Shown piece by piece: positions 29,503 to 39,832 of a DNA stretch of 64,000 nt (its first letter is position 1; every line of letters starts with the position of its first letter). The translations under genes were made by a program, and so were the position numbers. The DNA comes from 'Nostoc azollae' 0708 (lineage in GTDB: Bacteria; Cyanobacteriota; Cyanobacteriia; Cyanobacteriales; Nostocaceae), in assembly GCF_000196515.1 (NCBI RefSeq), contig NC_014248.1, forward strand, positions 3,042,001 through 3,106,000, in the 5' to 3' direction. Below the pieces are notes generated by a model. That model ran no database searches. It saw only the letters and a program-made list of their open reading frames with translations, and was not told the origin of the DNA.

Positions 29503-30052
29503 ATGAACTATAAACGGAAGTTGAGTATTTATGCTATTCCTGCTGTTGCTGTTGTGGGTTTACCTATCTCTATTCTTACTACAGGATGTCAACTAACCTC
29601 TCCCGATCGCACTTCTGTTCCCAATAATTCCAGGGAAAATGGAACAAGTTATCAAACATAGGACAATGACAGAAACTATCCATCGTCTAACAATGGCAGA
29701 CATTATCCATCATAATCAAAAAGATTTAAATCAAGCTTCAGAGAAAATGTCAGAACTTAATTTAACTGACACTCAAAAAGCACAAGTTAAACGGATTAGA
29801 GAGGAAAGTGAAGCACAAATATTTGCACTTTTATCTCCCGAATACCAACAGCAAGTAAAATCTGTTAATAATGGTCGCTATAAATTGTCAATGAAGAAAT
29901 TGTGATCGCTCAGTTTGTCCGCAGAACAAAGATAGTAATGAACTCAAATTATACAACAGCAACTACAACAAATTGAGAGGATTTTGACTCCAAAATAGCG
30001 AGAAATAATGAATCAATGGCGTAGGTCTCCGAGAGGAAATTCATCCTACTAA
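29503..30052 (+). pseudogene. Spy/CpxP-like lipoprotein, broken
   Basis: It starts MNYKRKLSIYAIPAVAVVG and has a lipobox (ILTTGCQ), then an Asn/Arg-rich stretch ending in a TAG at 29659. In a shifted frame it continues with LNLTDTQKAQVKRIREESEA and ALLSPEYQQQVKS, the LTxxQ repeats of Spy/CpxP-type proteins, and after another break with IERILTPK*REIMNQW, a second repeat, to a TAA at 30052. The native protein would have been a periplasmic helical lipoprotein of about 180 residues. Confidence 0.55.
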
Positions 30053-30477
30053 ATAGTTACACAATATTGAGTGTGTCATTGTGGCGGTTATCACTTGGAT
30101 GAGAACATACAGCTATCATAAAATATGGCTTACGCTGCATTGCATTACAGACAGTACCAGAGATTCAACTCTATCACCTGCTATTCTGCTTAATTGCTAA
30201 TCAAAAGATCTCTGCGTCCCTCCTGCTCATCAATGTTATAATCTATATATTTATTTTGTTTCTACAGAAACGTCTTTTTTAAAGTAACAATTTGTACAAT
30301 CTTGATTTTCTCTATTGGTTTTGTTTGTGAAGCTATCATACAGCACCAATGACTGTTGAGAATCCCAACTTAACTGAGAAATCACAGAGATTATTCACCA
30401 AAATCTGTTGTACGTCGCATATCTCAGCCTTATGACAAGGTAAACTGGTGGAGTTGACTGATAAAGATTAGTGTCCT
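30053..30477. other. Intergenic region before glyS
   Basis: No gene seen. It must hold the glyS promoter. No clear hairpin or leader structure was found. Confidence 0.5.
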
Positions 30478-32679
30478 ATGCCTGCGTTTTTATTAGAAGT
30501 TGGTACTGAAGAACTACCTGCAAGCTTTTTGAGTAGTGCCATAGTACAATGGCGATCGCGCATTCCTCAAACTCTGGAAGCTAACAACCTCAAAACTGAA
30601 ACTGTGGAAGTTTATGGAACTCCCCGACGGTTAGCAGTTCTAATTACAGGTTTACCATCCCAGCAACCAGATAAAGAAGAAGAAATCAAAGGTCCATCGG
30701 CACAAGCAGCTTTTAAAGATGGTAAACCCACACCGGGAGCAGTTGGGTTTGCTAAAAAACAAGGTGTAGAACTGGACGCTTTTGAAATTCGACCTACGGA
30801 GAAAGGTGATTTTGTCTTCATCCAGAAAAAGACTCCCGGCCGTCCAGTTGCGGAAATTTTGACAGAACTTTTTCCCCAGTGGGTTTGGAGTTTAGAAGGA
30901 AAGCGGTTGATGCGTTGGGGAAGTGGTGATGGTAGATTTTCCCGTCCAATTCGCTGGTTAGTGGCTTTGTTGGATGGGGATGTTTTGCCCTTAGAATTAA
31001 AGAATGGAGATAAAACGGTTAAGAGCGATCGCATTTCTCAAGCACATCGCGTTTTACATCCCGAACCTGTCAGCATTTCCCACGCGACAGAATATGTAAA
31101 TACCCTGCGTTCTGGTTACGTGATAGTTTCACCAGAAGAACGGGAAAACATCATTACTGAACAAGTCAAAACCGCAGTTCAAAAATTAGGCGGTTTCACA
31201 CCAATATATCCTGATTTATTAGAAGAAACTACAAATTTAGTAGAGTATCCTACCGCAGTAGTTGGAAAATTTGAAGACGAATTTCTACTATTACCTACAG
31301 AAGTCTCAACTACAGTAATGGTGAACCATCAGCGTTATTTCCCTGTTTTCAAGACTTCAGAGAATCACGAATTATTACCTAATTTTATCACTGTTTCTAA
31401 CGGCGATCCGACAAAATCAGATATCATTGCCGTTGGTAATGAGAAAGTAATTCGGGCGCGGTTAGCTGATGGGCGTTTCTTCTATAAAGCTGATTTAGCT
31501 AAACCATTGGAAAGCTTTTTACCTCAATTGGAAACAGTTACTTTTCAAGAAGACTTAGGATCAGTTCGTGCCAAAGTCGAGAGAGTAGTGAATATTGCTG
31601 CCCGAATTTCTCAGCAGTTGCAATTAGGCAATAATGAAAGACAGAAAATTCAACGAGCAGCCTTACTTTGTAAAGCAGATTTAGTCACCCAGATGGTGTC
31701 TGAATTCCCAGAATTGCAAGGCACTATGGGTGAAAAATATGCTCTAGCTAGTGCTGAAGATTCAGAAGTAGCACTGGCAATTTATGAACATTATTTACCA
31801 CGATATGCAAGTGATAATTTCCCACGAACTATTACAGGTAAAGTTGTTGCCTTAGCAGATAGGTTAGATACTTTAGTAAGTATATTTGGTTTAGGTTTAA
31901 AACCTTCAGGTTCCTCTGATCCTTTTGCTTTAAGACGGGCAGCTAATGCAATAATTAAGATTATTTGCTCACAATCTTCTGACTCAACTCACCAAGACTA
32001 TAAAGATGGTTTAACGCTTGATTTAGCAGGTTTGTTAGAGCAAACAGCCACAGAGTTTGCGGCAGCTTTTAACAAAGATAGAGACTCACTAATTAAAGTA
32101 TTGCAGGACTTTTTCATACAACGAATCCGCACTCTATTTCAAGAAGCAGAAGTACAAATATTTATTGACGAAATAGATTATGATTTAGTCAATGCTGTAT
32201 TGGGAGAAAATGATCCAGAATATACAGAACGGGCATTACAGGATTTATTAGATGTGCGCGATCGCGCCCTTTATTTACAACAAATCCGCAATAATGGTAC
32301 ATTAGATAAAATATACGAAACCGTCAACCGTTCTACCCGTCTGGCTGCACAAGGTAATTTAAACTTCCAGCAGTTAGAACCAACAGCGGTAGTTAAACCC
32401 GAATTATTCCAAAAATCTTCTGAATCTGCCTTTTACAACGCCTTGCTTGAGTTAGTACCCCAAACCCAAGCAGCACAACGAACCCGCAACTATCAAATAT
32501 TAATAGCCGCACTAGAAAAAATTGCTCCCACCGTGAGTAAATTATTTGATGGTGAAGATAGCGTTTTAGTCATGGATCTAAATCCTGAGATTAAACGAAA
32601 TCGGTTAAATTTACTGGGACTACTTCGTAATCATGCCCGTGTTTTAGCTGACTTTGGGGCGATCGTCAAAAATCTGTAG
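30478..32679 (+). CDS. glyS: Glycine-tRNA ligase beta subunit
   Basis: A 733-residue protein opening [17 protein letters not shown], the hallmark N-terminus of GlyS. It also has [30 protein letters not shown] and the late [21 protein letters not shown] segments. With the alpha subunit (GlyQ, not in the window) it charges tRNA-Gly; the beta subunit binds the tRNA. The length is normal for cyanobacteria. HIP1 octamers lie at 30552 and 31025 and near 32258. murD follows 80 bp downstream in the same direction. Confidence 0.95.
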   Translation: MPAFLLEVGTEELPASFLSSAIVQWRSRIPQTLEANNLKTETVEVYGTPRRLAVLITGLPSQQPDKEEEIKGPSAQAAFKDGKPTPGAVGFAKKQGVELDAFEIRPTEKGDFVFIQKKTPGRPVAEILTELFPQWVWSLEGKRLMRWGSGDGRFSRPIRWLVALLDGDVLPLELKNGDKTVKSDRISQAHRVLHPEPVSISHATEYVNTLRSGYVIVSPEERENIITEQVKTAVQKLGGFTPIYPDLLEETTNLVEYPTAVVGKFEDEFLLLPTEVSTTVMVNHQRYFPVFKTSENHELLPNFITVSNGDPTKSDIIAVGNEKVIRARLADGRFFYKADLAKPLESFLPQLETVTFQEDLGSVRAKVERVVNIAARISQQLQLGNNERQKIQRAALLCKADLVTQMVSEFPELQGTMGEKYALASAEDSEVALAIYEHYLPRYASDNFPRTITGKVVALADRLDTLVSIFGLGLKPSGSSDPFALRRAANAIIKIICSQSSDSTHQDYKDGLTLDLAGLLEQTATEFAAAFNKDRDSLIKVLQDFFIQRIRTLFQEAEVQIFIDEIDYDLVNAVLGENDPEYTERALQDLLDVRDRALYLQQIRNNGTLDKIYETVNRSTRLAAQGNLNFQQLEPTAVVKPELFQKSSESAFYNALLELVPQTQAAQRTRNYQILIAALEKIAPTVSKLFDGEDSVLVMDLNPEIKRNRLNLLGLLRNHARVLADFGAIVKNL

Positions 32680-32759
32680 CAAAAGACAACAAAAACAGGT
32701 GTAATTTTTGCCGATTAACGCTATTATAGGGTAGCTTAACCAGGGATGCTGCACAGTCT

Positions 32760-34130
32760 ATGCCAGAAGCTGTTGTGATTGGATTGGGAAAGTCCGGTAT
32801 TGCTGCAGCAAGATTGTTGAAACAGGAAGGCTGGGAGGTGGAATTAAGCGATCACAACACCTCTCCAAACCTCCTGGAACAACAACAAGAACTTGCTAAC
32901 GAACAAATTCCCGTTAAATTAGGTAACACACCAGACCTAGAGAGTGAAATTTTACCACAACTAATAGTTGTTAGCCCTGGTGTACCTTGGGACATTCCTA
33001 TATTAGTCAAAGCGCGAGAGTTAGGCATTGAAACCATTGGTGAAATCGAACTAGCCTGGCGACATTTGCAAAATATCCCTTGGGTAGCCATTACCGGCAC
33101 GAATGGTAAAACTACCACTACGTCGCTAACTGCCGCCATTTTTCAAGCCGCAGGATTGAACGCTCCTGCCTGTGGTAACATCGGTATGGCTGCTTGTGAA
33201 GTGGCTTTATCAGTACAAAAACCAGATTGGATCATTGGAGAACTTAGCAGTTATCAAATCGAATCTTCTGTCACACTTTCTCCCCCCATTGGTATTTGGA
33301 CAACATTCACACCAGATCATTTAGCCCGTCATAAAACCTTAGAAAATTACTACAATATTAAGGCCAAATTGTTAAATAATTCTCATTTACAAATATTTAA
33401 CGGCGATGATATTTATTTAAACAAAGTAGGATTAAATCATTGGCATAATGCTTATTGGACAACTGTGAAAGGACCAGAATTTTTAATCGGTGAAAAGGGC
33501 TTTTATATGGAAAATGGCTGGGTAATAGAAAAATTATCTGCAACTTCCACATCTCAACCGATTGTAGAAGTTTCTGCTTTGCGAATGGTAGGAGAACACA
33601 ATCAACAAAATCTTCTCATGTCAGTAGCTGCAGCCCGGTTAGGAGGAATTAATATTGAAGCAATTTCGCATGCAGTCCATGAATTTCCTGGTGTTACCCA
33701 TCGCTTAGAACATATCTGCACATGGGAAGGAATTGATTTTATTAATGATAGCAAAGCCACCAATTATGATGCGGCTGAAGTGGGTTTAGCATCTGTAAAA
33801 AGTCCTGTCATTTTAATTGCCGGTGGTGAAGCAAAAGCTGGAGATGATACAGGCTGGTTAAATAAAATTCAGGCTAAAGCTGCTACTGTTTTATTAATTG
33901 GTAATGCTGCACCTACATTTGCTCAACGTCTAGAAGAAGTGGGATATACTAACTTTGAAATTATCGAAACAATGGCAAAAGCTGTACCCAAGTCCGCAGA
34001 ATTAGCAAAACAATATCAAGCATCAGTTGTGTTATTATCTCCAGCTTGCGCAAGTTTTGACCAATATCCTAATTTTGAAGCAAGGGGTGAAGATTTCCGT
34101 CAGTTGTGTTTGAATTGGGTGGAATCATAA
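32760..34130 (+). CDS. murD: UDP-N-acetylmuramoylalanine-D-glutamate ligase
   Basis: 456 residues. The cytoplasmic Mur ligase adds D-Glu to UDP-MurNAc-L-Ala using ATP. The N-terminal UDP-binding fold begins [17 protein letters not shown]; the ATP loop [11 protein letters not shown] includes Gly113-Lys117; then GELSSYQIE and the C-terminal VTHRLEHI...DSKATN (substrate loop) and [11 protein letters not shown]. All family landmarks are present. It is probably a separate transcript or a loose pair with glyS. Confidence 0.95.
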   Translation: MPEAVVIGLGKSGIAAARLLKQEGWEVELSDHNTSPNLLEQQQELANEQIPVKLGNTPDLESEILPQLIVVSPGVPWDIPILVKARELGIETIGEIELAWRHLQNIPWVAITGTNGKTTTTSLTAAIFQAAGLNAPACGNIGMAACEVALSVQKPDWIIGELSSYQIESSVTLSPPIGIWTTFTPDHLARHKTLENYYNIKAKLLNNSHLQIFNGDDIYLNKVGLNHWHNAYWTTVKGPEFLIGEKGFYMENGWVIEKLSATSTSQPIVEVSALRMVGEHNQQNLLMSVAAARLGGINIEAISHAVHEFPGVTHRLEHICTWEGIDFINDSKATNYDAAEVGLASVKSPVILIAGGEAKAGDDTGWLNKIQAKAATVLLIGNAAPTFAQRLEEVGYTNFEIIETMAKAVPKSAELAKQYQASVVLLSPACASFDQYPNFEARGEDFRQLCLNWVES

Positions 34131-34281
34131 ACTTGGCATTACTGAATTAGCATAAGAAATCGGAAAATTCAAGATTCTAAACTTTGCGCCTTTGCGGGAA
34201 ACCTCAATTCTTCTGTTTAATAAGTAACTCAGAGTATAGGTTGTTCCTATTACCAATCACCACTACCGCCCTGAATTGAAA

Positions 34282-34452
34282 ATGCTTCTTTTAGAAGAGC
34301 CAAGCTCAGAAAATAGTGCTTCCAGAAGGCTGGTCCAACAAAATCCAAAACGTATACAGCGTGATCTCTTCAGAGATTTGGAATCGTTGGTTTATTTACG
34401 CTGTACTGTACTAGCCCAAACAAAAATAATGCAAGCTTTAATGGGACATTAA
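34282..34452 (+). CDS. Possible 56-residue protein
   Basis: An ATG-started frame of 56 codons reading MLLLEEPSSENSASRRLVQQ, then IQRDLFRDLESLVYLRCTV, then QTKIMQALMGH. It stops 1 bp before the end of the convergent response regulator. The sequence is balanced and amphipathic, not shadow-like, and no gene overlaps it. The ribosome-binding site is weak. The product is unknown. Confidence 0.4.
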   Translation: MLLLEEPSSENSASRRLVQQNPKRIQRDLFRDLESLVYLRCTVLAQTKIMQALMGH

Positions 34453-34453
34453 A

Positions 34454-35149
34454 TCACTTAGCTAGTCCATGTTCTAGGGCAAAACGCACTAATTCTGTAC
34501 GGCTATTTGTGCCGGTTTTACTAAATAAACGGCTGACGTATTTTTCTACGTTGCGAACGCTGGTTTCTAAGCGACGTGCAATTTCTTTGTTCATTAAACC
34601 TTCGGCTACTAGATTTAAAACACTTTGTTCTCTGGGAGTTAAATCTATTTTGAACGGAGGAGGGGTTTGAGTAATTGCATTTCTGGGACTTAATAAATCT
34701 TTGATTTTGGAAATTTCATGGGCTAATTTAGCAATATCCATATTTTCCGTATCTTCACTAGCTACCTGTGTTTTTACAGTGTGACGGACGAGTAAGTTTT
34801 CAACTATGGCCACCAGTTCATCAGGATCAAAGGGTTTGGCTAGATAAGCGTCAACACCAGCTTGATAGCCTTGAATGCGATCACCTGTCATGCCTTTAGC
34901 TGTTAAAAATACCACAGGTAAAGCTTGAAAACGCGCATCATCTCGCATTTGCTTCAAGAAATGATAACCATCCACTTGGGGCATCATGATATCAGAAATC
35001 ACTAAATCAGGTATACTATGCTGCATCATATCCCAACCTTCACGGGCATTACTGGCAGTTTGAACCTTAAAACCGCTTTCTTGTAAATATTCTTTCACGG
35101 CTTCCCTCAATCCGGGTTCGTCATCTACCAGTAACAGTTGTGCTGACAT
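34454..35149 (-). CDS. Response regulator, receiver plus LuxR-type HTH (Ycf29-like)
   Basis: 231 residues. The receiver has the acidic pair Asp9-Asp10, phosphorylation site Asp53 (VISDIMMPQVDG), Thr83 (FLTAKGMT) and Lys105 (KPF). The C-terminal LuxR/FixJ helix-turn-helix has LTPREQSVLNLVAEGLMNKE and SVRNVEKYVSRLF. The TAKGMTGDRIQGYQAG stretch is close to plastid-encoded Ycf29 and its cyanobacterial orthologues. It is a DNA-binding regulator whose partner kinase and targets are unknown. It stands alone and converges on the 56-residue frame. Confidence 0.9.
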   Translation of the reverse strand: MSAQLLLVDDEPGLREAVKEYLQESGFKVQTASNAREGWDMMQHSIPDLVISDIMMPQVDGYHFLKQMRDDARFQALPVVFLTAKGMTGDRIQGYQAGVDAYLAKPFDPDELVAIVENLLVRHTVKTQVASEDTENMDIAKLAHEISKIKDLLSPRNAITQTPPPFKIDLTPREQSVLNLVAEGLMNKEIARRLETSVRNVEKYVSRLFSKTGTNSRTELVRFALEHGLAK

Positions 35150-35863
35150 CGAAAATTCCTATAAATTTACCTTTATCTAACTTTAGCGAAATTTGGTCTG
35201 GATTGGGTATTGGGGATGGGCATATCTGATGCAAATCCTGTGAATAACTTTTATTGATACCAATCAATAGTTAGAATGTGCTTCAATTCAAGTGAAATCA
35301 AAGGTGACACTTTTAAAGTGTATTATTAAATATTCAATCACATTGATATATACTTCAGCACCTAGAGGCTAGTACCAAGAAACAAACTCACCTGGGCCAA
35401 AATATGACTCACTGAGAACTGTTTAGAACAGTACCACACACAATCAAGATTATTCGCTTTTGTCAACAAAACAACATTTCCACTAGCGAAGGTATTGAAC
35501 GCATTTCTGCTAAGTAGGTGGGCAGAAAGATTTATGACTATATCATGGCGGATGCAGCAAAGGGCAATCAAGCAATCCCAAGGGTTTTAAGTACTTTACA
35601 TTTTTTCACATAGTTATGTTTATTTGTGTCTACCTACTTATCAAAGAATTAAGATCAAGTCGCAGAACCAAACGACGGGAATTTCTGGCAGATATAGGAA
35701 CACTTAGCCTCATCCGAGGAAGTCTTGGAGTTGGTTCTGGCTATTTTTTTTACAAAGATTCAAGTAATCAATTAGAATATCAATGCAGGATAAATCCTGC
35801 TGTTAGCTTCCATCCCTGACTTAAAAATTGACATTCTATATATACCTTATATATACGTTTGTC
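35150..35863. other. Decayed region with a possible twin-arginine signal frame
   Basis: A 67-codon frame at 35616-35819 contains RRTKRREFLADIGTLSLIRG, a twin-arginine-like motif plus a weak hydrophobic run. It could be the severed N-terminus of a Tat-exported enzyme, but nothing follows it. Between 35150 and 35610 all frames are closed at short range. I assign no gene. Confidence 0.3.
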
Positions 35864-35888
35864 CCTCAAAACTTTTTAGGTTTTGAGG
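35864..35888. terminator. Hairpin CCTCAAAAC / GTTTTGAGG
   Basis: A perfect 9-bp stem with a 7-nt loop, just before the IS4-like copy 2. Terminator-like without a strong T-run. The gene it served is not evident. Confidence 0.35.
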
Positions 35889-35906
35889 TATTCAATATGC
35901 CTAACG

Positions 35907-36734
35907 CATTGGTGACAAGTTAAGGAAAAGAAGAAATTGTCAAGGGTGGTATTTGGATAGGTTAAAAATCGTGAGAAACTCAGTGTAGACAAGTAATTGA
36001 GCAATTGAAACAAGCCATGACAGGCAGCCGAAAAACCAATCGAGACCACGGCAAAAACAAACAAAGACCAATGGTGGAAGATGAAGTAATAGCCCAGCAA
36101 TTGGAAAGATTACTAACACCAGACATTAGAAATCAAGAAAATTACTACTGAAAACTAGGACTCAGACAACGGATACTGAATTTACCGTTGATCATGGCTG
36201 CAGTGTTGACCCTTACTGTGGCGAGATATAGCAGGAGTCAGAGAACTGACAAGAATGTTAGCCAGAGATGGTTTTCTGTGGTGTAATCCCACAAACCTTA
36301 GTCAAGGCGAACTTCAGATGCTTTTAGTACGGTCAAAAGACTCTTGGGTTTAAGTTATTTATAAACAGGTTCGATCAATGGAATTAAATTACAAATTTGG
36401 GTAACGTGGTTATTTTATAGTGTTTTAGTATATTTAGGTGATGCCGTAGTAGATGAACTTTCTCTGCCTTTTGATGAGATTTCATTAGAAATGATCTATC
36501 GTGGTCTTTATCATTCTACTATGGCTCATCAAAAAGGTAACGCAACAGATCCTGTTAAATACTTTGCTGACCCTCAAAATCGAGATTTAGGTATTATCAA
36601 ACAGAAGCGAAAAACAAATATTAAGTTAATTGTCGCTCCTTTTCCTGATCTTCAAAGTGGGACTGACTAATTTTTTCCCATATTTCTCCAAAAGCCTCTT
36701 GACAAAAGACTTTCAGCCTTTACTTGTCACAAAT
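35907..36734 (+). mobile_element. IS4-like element, internally deleted, copy 2
   Basis: Almost the same as copy 1 (17133): start CATTGGTGACAAGTTAAGG, end CTTTACTTGTCACAAAT. Flanked by ATGCCTAACG (35897-35906) and ATGGCTAACG (36735-36744), a 10-bp target duplication with one mismatch. It has the same internal deletion joint and similar stops, so both copies descend from an already deleted parent that was probably moved by another copy's transposase. Confidence 0.85.
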
Positions 36735-36882
36735 ATGGCTAACGCCATGCTATCAGGGGTTTCAGCCTATTTTCTTATAAAAATGTATATAGAAGATTAT
36801 CTTCTGATTTTACCTATCTATAAAAGGATAATAAAATTACCACTGCTGAAATCAATTTTCAACCCTCAAAAATTTTAGTATT

Positions 36883-37851
36883 TTATAACGATTCAATGAT
36901 TTTAGCATTTTCTGGTAACTTGGCTTTTCTTTGCCCTAAACTTCTTTCTCTAGAGGTAAATAAGCCCAAAGGAGTACTTAATAAATCCTGAAAACTAGCT
37001 TGACCAATAATGTTATTAATACTTATTGTTGGTACCTCTTTTAATAACCAACGTAGTAAGATATAAATGTATTCTTTAGTTTTTATTTCTCTCGTTAGTT
37101 CTATACCATGTAATTCATGTAAATAACGATTTGAACGTCCATAGCGTCGCCATTGACTGGCTAGTTCTTTCGTAGTAACGCGGTTACGGTGCTTAACAAT
37201 AGCATCGGTCACAAATTCTAATTTACCTAGATTAGCATTAAGAATGCGCCAACAGATATCTGCATCTCCACCAGTGGTAAGATAGGGACGAAATAAGCCT
37301 GATTTGGTAAAAGTATGATGACGAATTGCTAAATTTGCGGTTTGTCCATAGGGACAAAATTTATGGGCAAGGGTATGTTTTTGAGATAAGGTTTCTTGTT
37401 GAGCAGCGAATTTTTCTAATAAACTTGTACCTGGTAATGCCACAATCTCACCAGCAACAATTACCACCTCTGAATTTATGAAAGGCTGAATTAATGTATT
37501 TAACCATTGGCATTGGGGACGACAGTCAGCATCAGTAAAGGCAATTATTTCACCAGTAGCAGCTTTAATCCCTGTGTTGCGGGCTGCGTAGGAACTTTGA
37601 ATATTGTTTTCACTTAAAGGACGGATAGCAATGGGAGAATCTCCAGCCGTCTTTTGTAGAATGGAGAGGGTGTGATCGCTGCTATTATTATCTACTAATA
37701 AGTACTCTACCTGCTCTTTTGGGTAAGTTTGCAACAATAGACAACTCAGCAAATCTGGTAAGTCTGCTTCACTATTATAAAAAGGAATCACCACGGACAC
37801 CTTGGGTAGAAAGCTTTGGGCAGTATTTACATCAACTAACTGATGATTCAT
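36883..37851 (-). CDS. Family 2 glycosyltransferase
   Basis: 322 residues with a GT-A fold: VSVVIPFYNSEADLPDLL at 18-35, nucleotide-sugar site VDNNSSDHT, the D-x-D motif in FTDADCRPQ (Asp107, Asp109), and a likely acceptor-site loop TTGGDADICWRI. No long membrane segments are present, so a soluble or peripheral enzyme is expected. The donor and acceptor sugars cannot be set; roles in cell-surface polysaccharide or glycolipid synthesis are usual. It stands alone between two dead IS. Confidence 0.85.
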   Translation of the reverse strand: MNHQLVDVNTAQSFLPKVSVVIPFYNSEADLPDLLSCLLLQTYPKEQVEYLLVDNNSSDHTLSILQKTAGDSPIAIRPLSENNIQSSYAARNTGIKAATGEIIAFTDADCRPQCQWLNTLIQPFINSEVVIVAGEIVALPGTSLLEKFAAQQETLSQKHTLAHKFCPYGQTANLAIRHHTFTKSGLFRPYLTTGGDADICWRILNANLGKLEFVTDAIVKHRNRVTTKELASQWRRYGRSNRYLHELHGIELTREIKTKEYIYILLRWLLKEVPTISINNIIGQASFQDLLSTPLGLFTSRERSLGQRKAKLPENAKIIESL

Positions 37852-37943
37852 AATCTAAACCCGGATTTCTCACAAAAAGATAAAAAAAGGGGTCTAAAAC
37901 TGCGAAAATGTATATATAGTAGGCATTTCAGCAGTTGTCAACC

Positions 37944-39383
37944 ATGAGCCCATCTTCAACAGATTATATACCAAAACAGTTGAAATTTGAGCAACAAAAA
38001 TGGCTGCCAGTGATAGTCAATTTCCAGGGTGGACAAGTAAGAGCAGATGCAGGATTCAGCTTAATTGCTGAAATAGACAGAAAATTACAAATCACATCAC
38101 AGTTTGCACAATGTTTCCAAGATTAGCGAAAGCCAAATCGGATTGACCATTTAATAGAGAGCTTAATTAAACAAGGAATATACGGGCCGGTCATGGGGTA
38201 TAAAGACTTGAATAACCACGAAGAATTACGTCATGACTAGATGTTTGCTATAGCATTAGGAAAAAGCATTGGAGTAGAGAATGAACCTGCAACATTGACA
38301 GCAAAGAGTATATTAAATCCCCTGGAACATTGTCCTGAAGATGTGGAATAAGGAGCAGACAGCGGGTACCATAAAATCGGGCATTCTCCATCAGAAATTG
38401 AAAGCTTATTTGTTAAAATATTTCTAGAATCTTACGCCGAAGAACCAAGAGAAATTGTTTTGGATTTAGATGTAACTGATGACTTAGTACACGGCTATCA
38501 GGAGCAAGTTTTCTTCAATACTTATGATGGGGGATACTGCTATGCTCCACTTTATGTTTTCTGTGGAAAACATCTATTAGCAGCCAAACTTCGCCCTTTA
38601 AAGGTAGACCCAGCATTTGGGGCATTATCAGAACTACAAAGAGTGATTAAACAAATAGGTCAATAATGGAAGAATGTTGAGATTTTAGTAGGTGGAGATA
38701 GTGCTTATTCTAGAGACGATATCATGACATGGTGTGAATCCCAAATGGGTGTGGATTATATTTTTGGATTGGTGCAAAATAGTCGTTTAATTGGGATGGA
38801 CAGAACGACTCAAAGTTTAGAAACTATGTTTAAAATAGATGAAGAACTTGCAGAATTTGCTGGTGAATTGATTAATAACTCAATTTGGTATAAGTCGTTA
38901 GACTATAAAACTCGTGAATCTTGGAGCCGTAGTCGTCGTGTTGTTTTTAAAGTTGAATATGGAGTAAAAGAGACTAATCTTCGTTTTGTTGTAACTTCAC
39001 TTTCTACTAATAAAGTACCTCCTAGTCAACTATATAGACAAAAATATTGTCAGCGCGAGGAGATGGAAAATCGTTTTAAAGAACAACAATTAGAACTTTT
39101 TAGTGATAGAACAAGCAACCATACATTTGCGGGAAATCAATGAGGTTTATGGTTCTCTTCTATGGCTTAGGTTTTGCTCAATGCCTTGGGTCAAAAATGT
39201 TTAGCTAAAACCGAATTACAAAATGCTACTGTTGGGACTATTCGTACCAAATTATTGAAGTTAGGAGCTTTGATTACTGTAAGTACACGTCCCATTTTAA
39301 TTGCGATTACTAGTTCTTGCCCATACAGACATATCTTTGCTACTGCTCATAGACGCTTAAGAATGCTCACTAATACTGCTTAA
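37944..39383 (+). mobile_element. IS1380-family transposase, broken by stops
   Basis: The frame opens MSPSSTDYIPKQLKFEQQK and reads almost collinearly to 39383 with about seven stops: QCFQD*RKPN, LRHD*MF, DVE*GAD, IGQ*WK, AGNQ*GL and others. IS1380 landmarks: IVLDLDVTDDLVHG (first Asp), VGGDSAYSRDDIM (second Asp), YRQKYCQREEMENRFKEQQL (catalytic Glu in REEMENRIKE-type motif). All catalytic acids are still readable. No flanking repeat was identified. Confidence 0.85.
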
Positions 39384-39760
39384 TTTGAAGTTAAATTGCC
39401 TTTTACTTATTTCTAATTAATCATACTTCGCCCTTGGGTCGATTCAAGTCTTGTTTTGTCATGCTTAATTTTATGAACAGAGCATTTTGATTTTACTACC
39501 AATAAAAAGATAGTGACTTTTTTAGCTTTATAAATGAGATTTTATATTTAATTTATCTCTGCGATTCAATTTTGATTGATGATGTATCAAAATTTAGTCT
39601 CACATCAGGTCATGTAAACTTATTTTTTACTGCTTGTGAGAAATACGGGTAAAATCCTCTAAGGTAAATTAATAAATTTATACTAGTAACTACTTAGAAT
39701 GTCTCTATTTCAGTTTTATTATTCTCAATCCGAAATCCAAAATCTCAAATTTCCAAACGA
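39384..39760. other. AT-rich spacer
   Basis: No gene seen between the IS1380 remnant and the protease terminator. The right end of the IS probably lies here but I could not place its inverted repeat. Confidence 0.5.
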
Positions 39761-39789
39761 ATCCCACTCTTTATTCTTAAGAGTGGGAT
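39761..39789 (-). terminator. Terminator-like hairpin after the Ctp protease gene
   Basis: ATCCCACTCTT (39761-39771) pairs perfectly with AAGAGTGGGAT (39779-39789), 11 bp with a 7-nt loop, 44 bp past the protease stop on the minus strand. Confidence 0.6.
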
Positions 39790-39832
39790 CTGAATCAATT
39801 ACAGAAAATACATGAACAGCTGGAAACAAAGT

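Noticed and set aside
37935-39383. Series of four short frames as separate genes
   Set aside because: They are collinear pieces of one IS1380-type transposase with stops between them.
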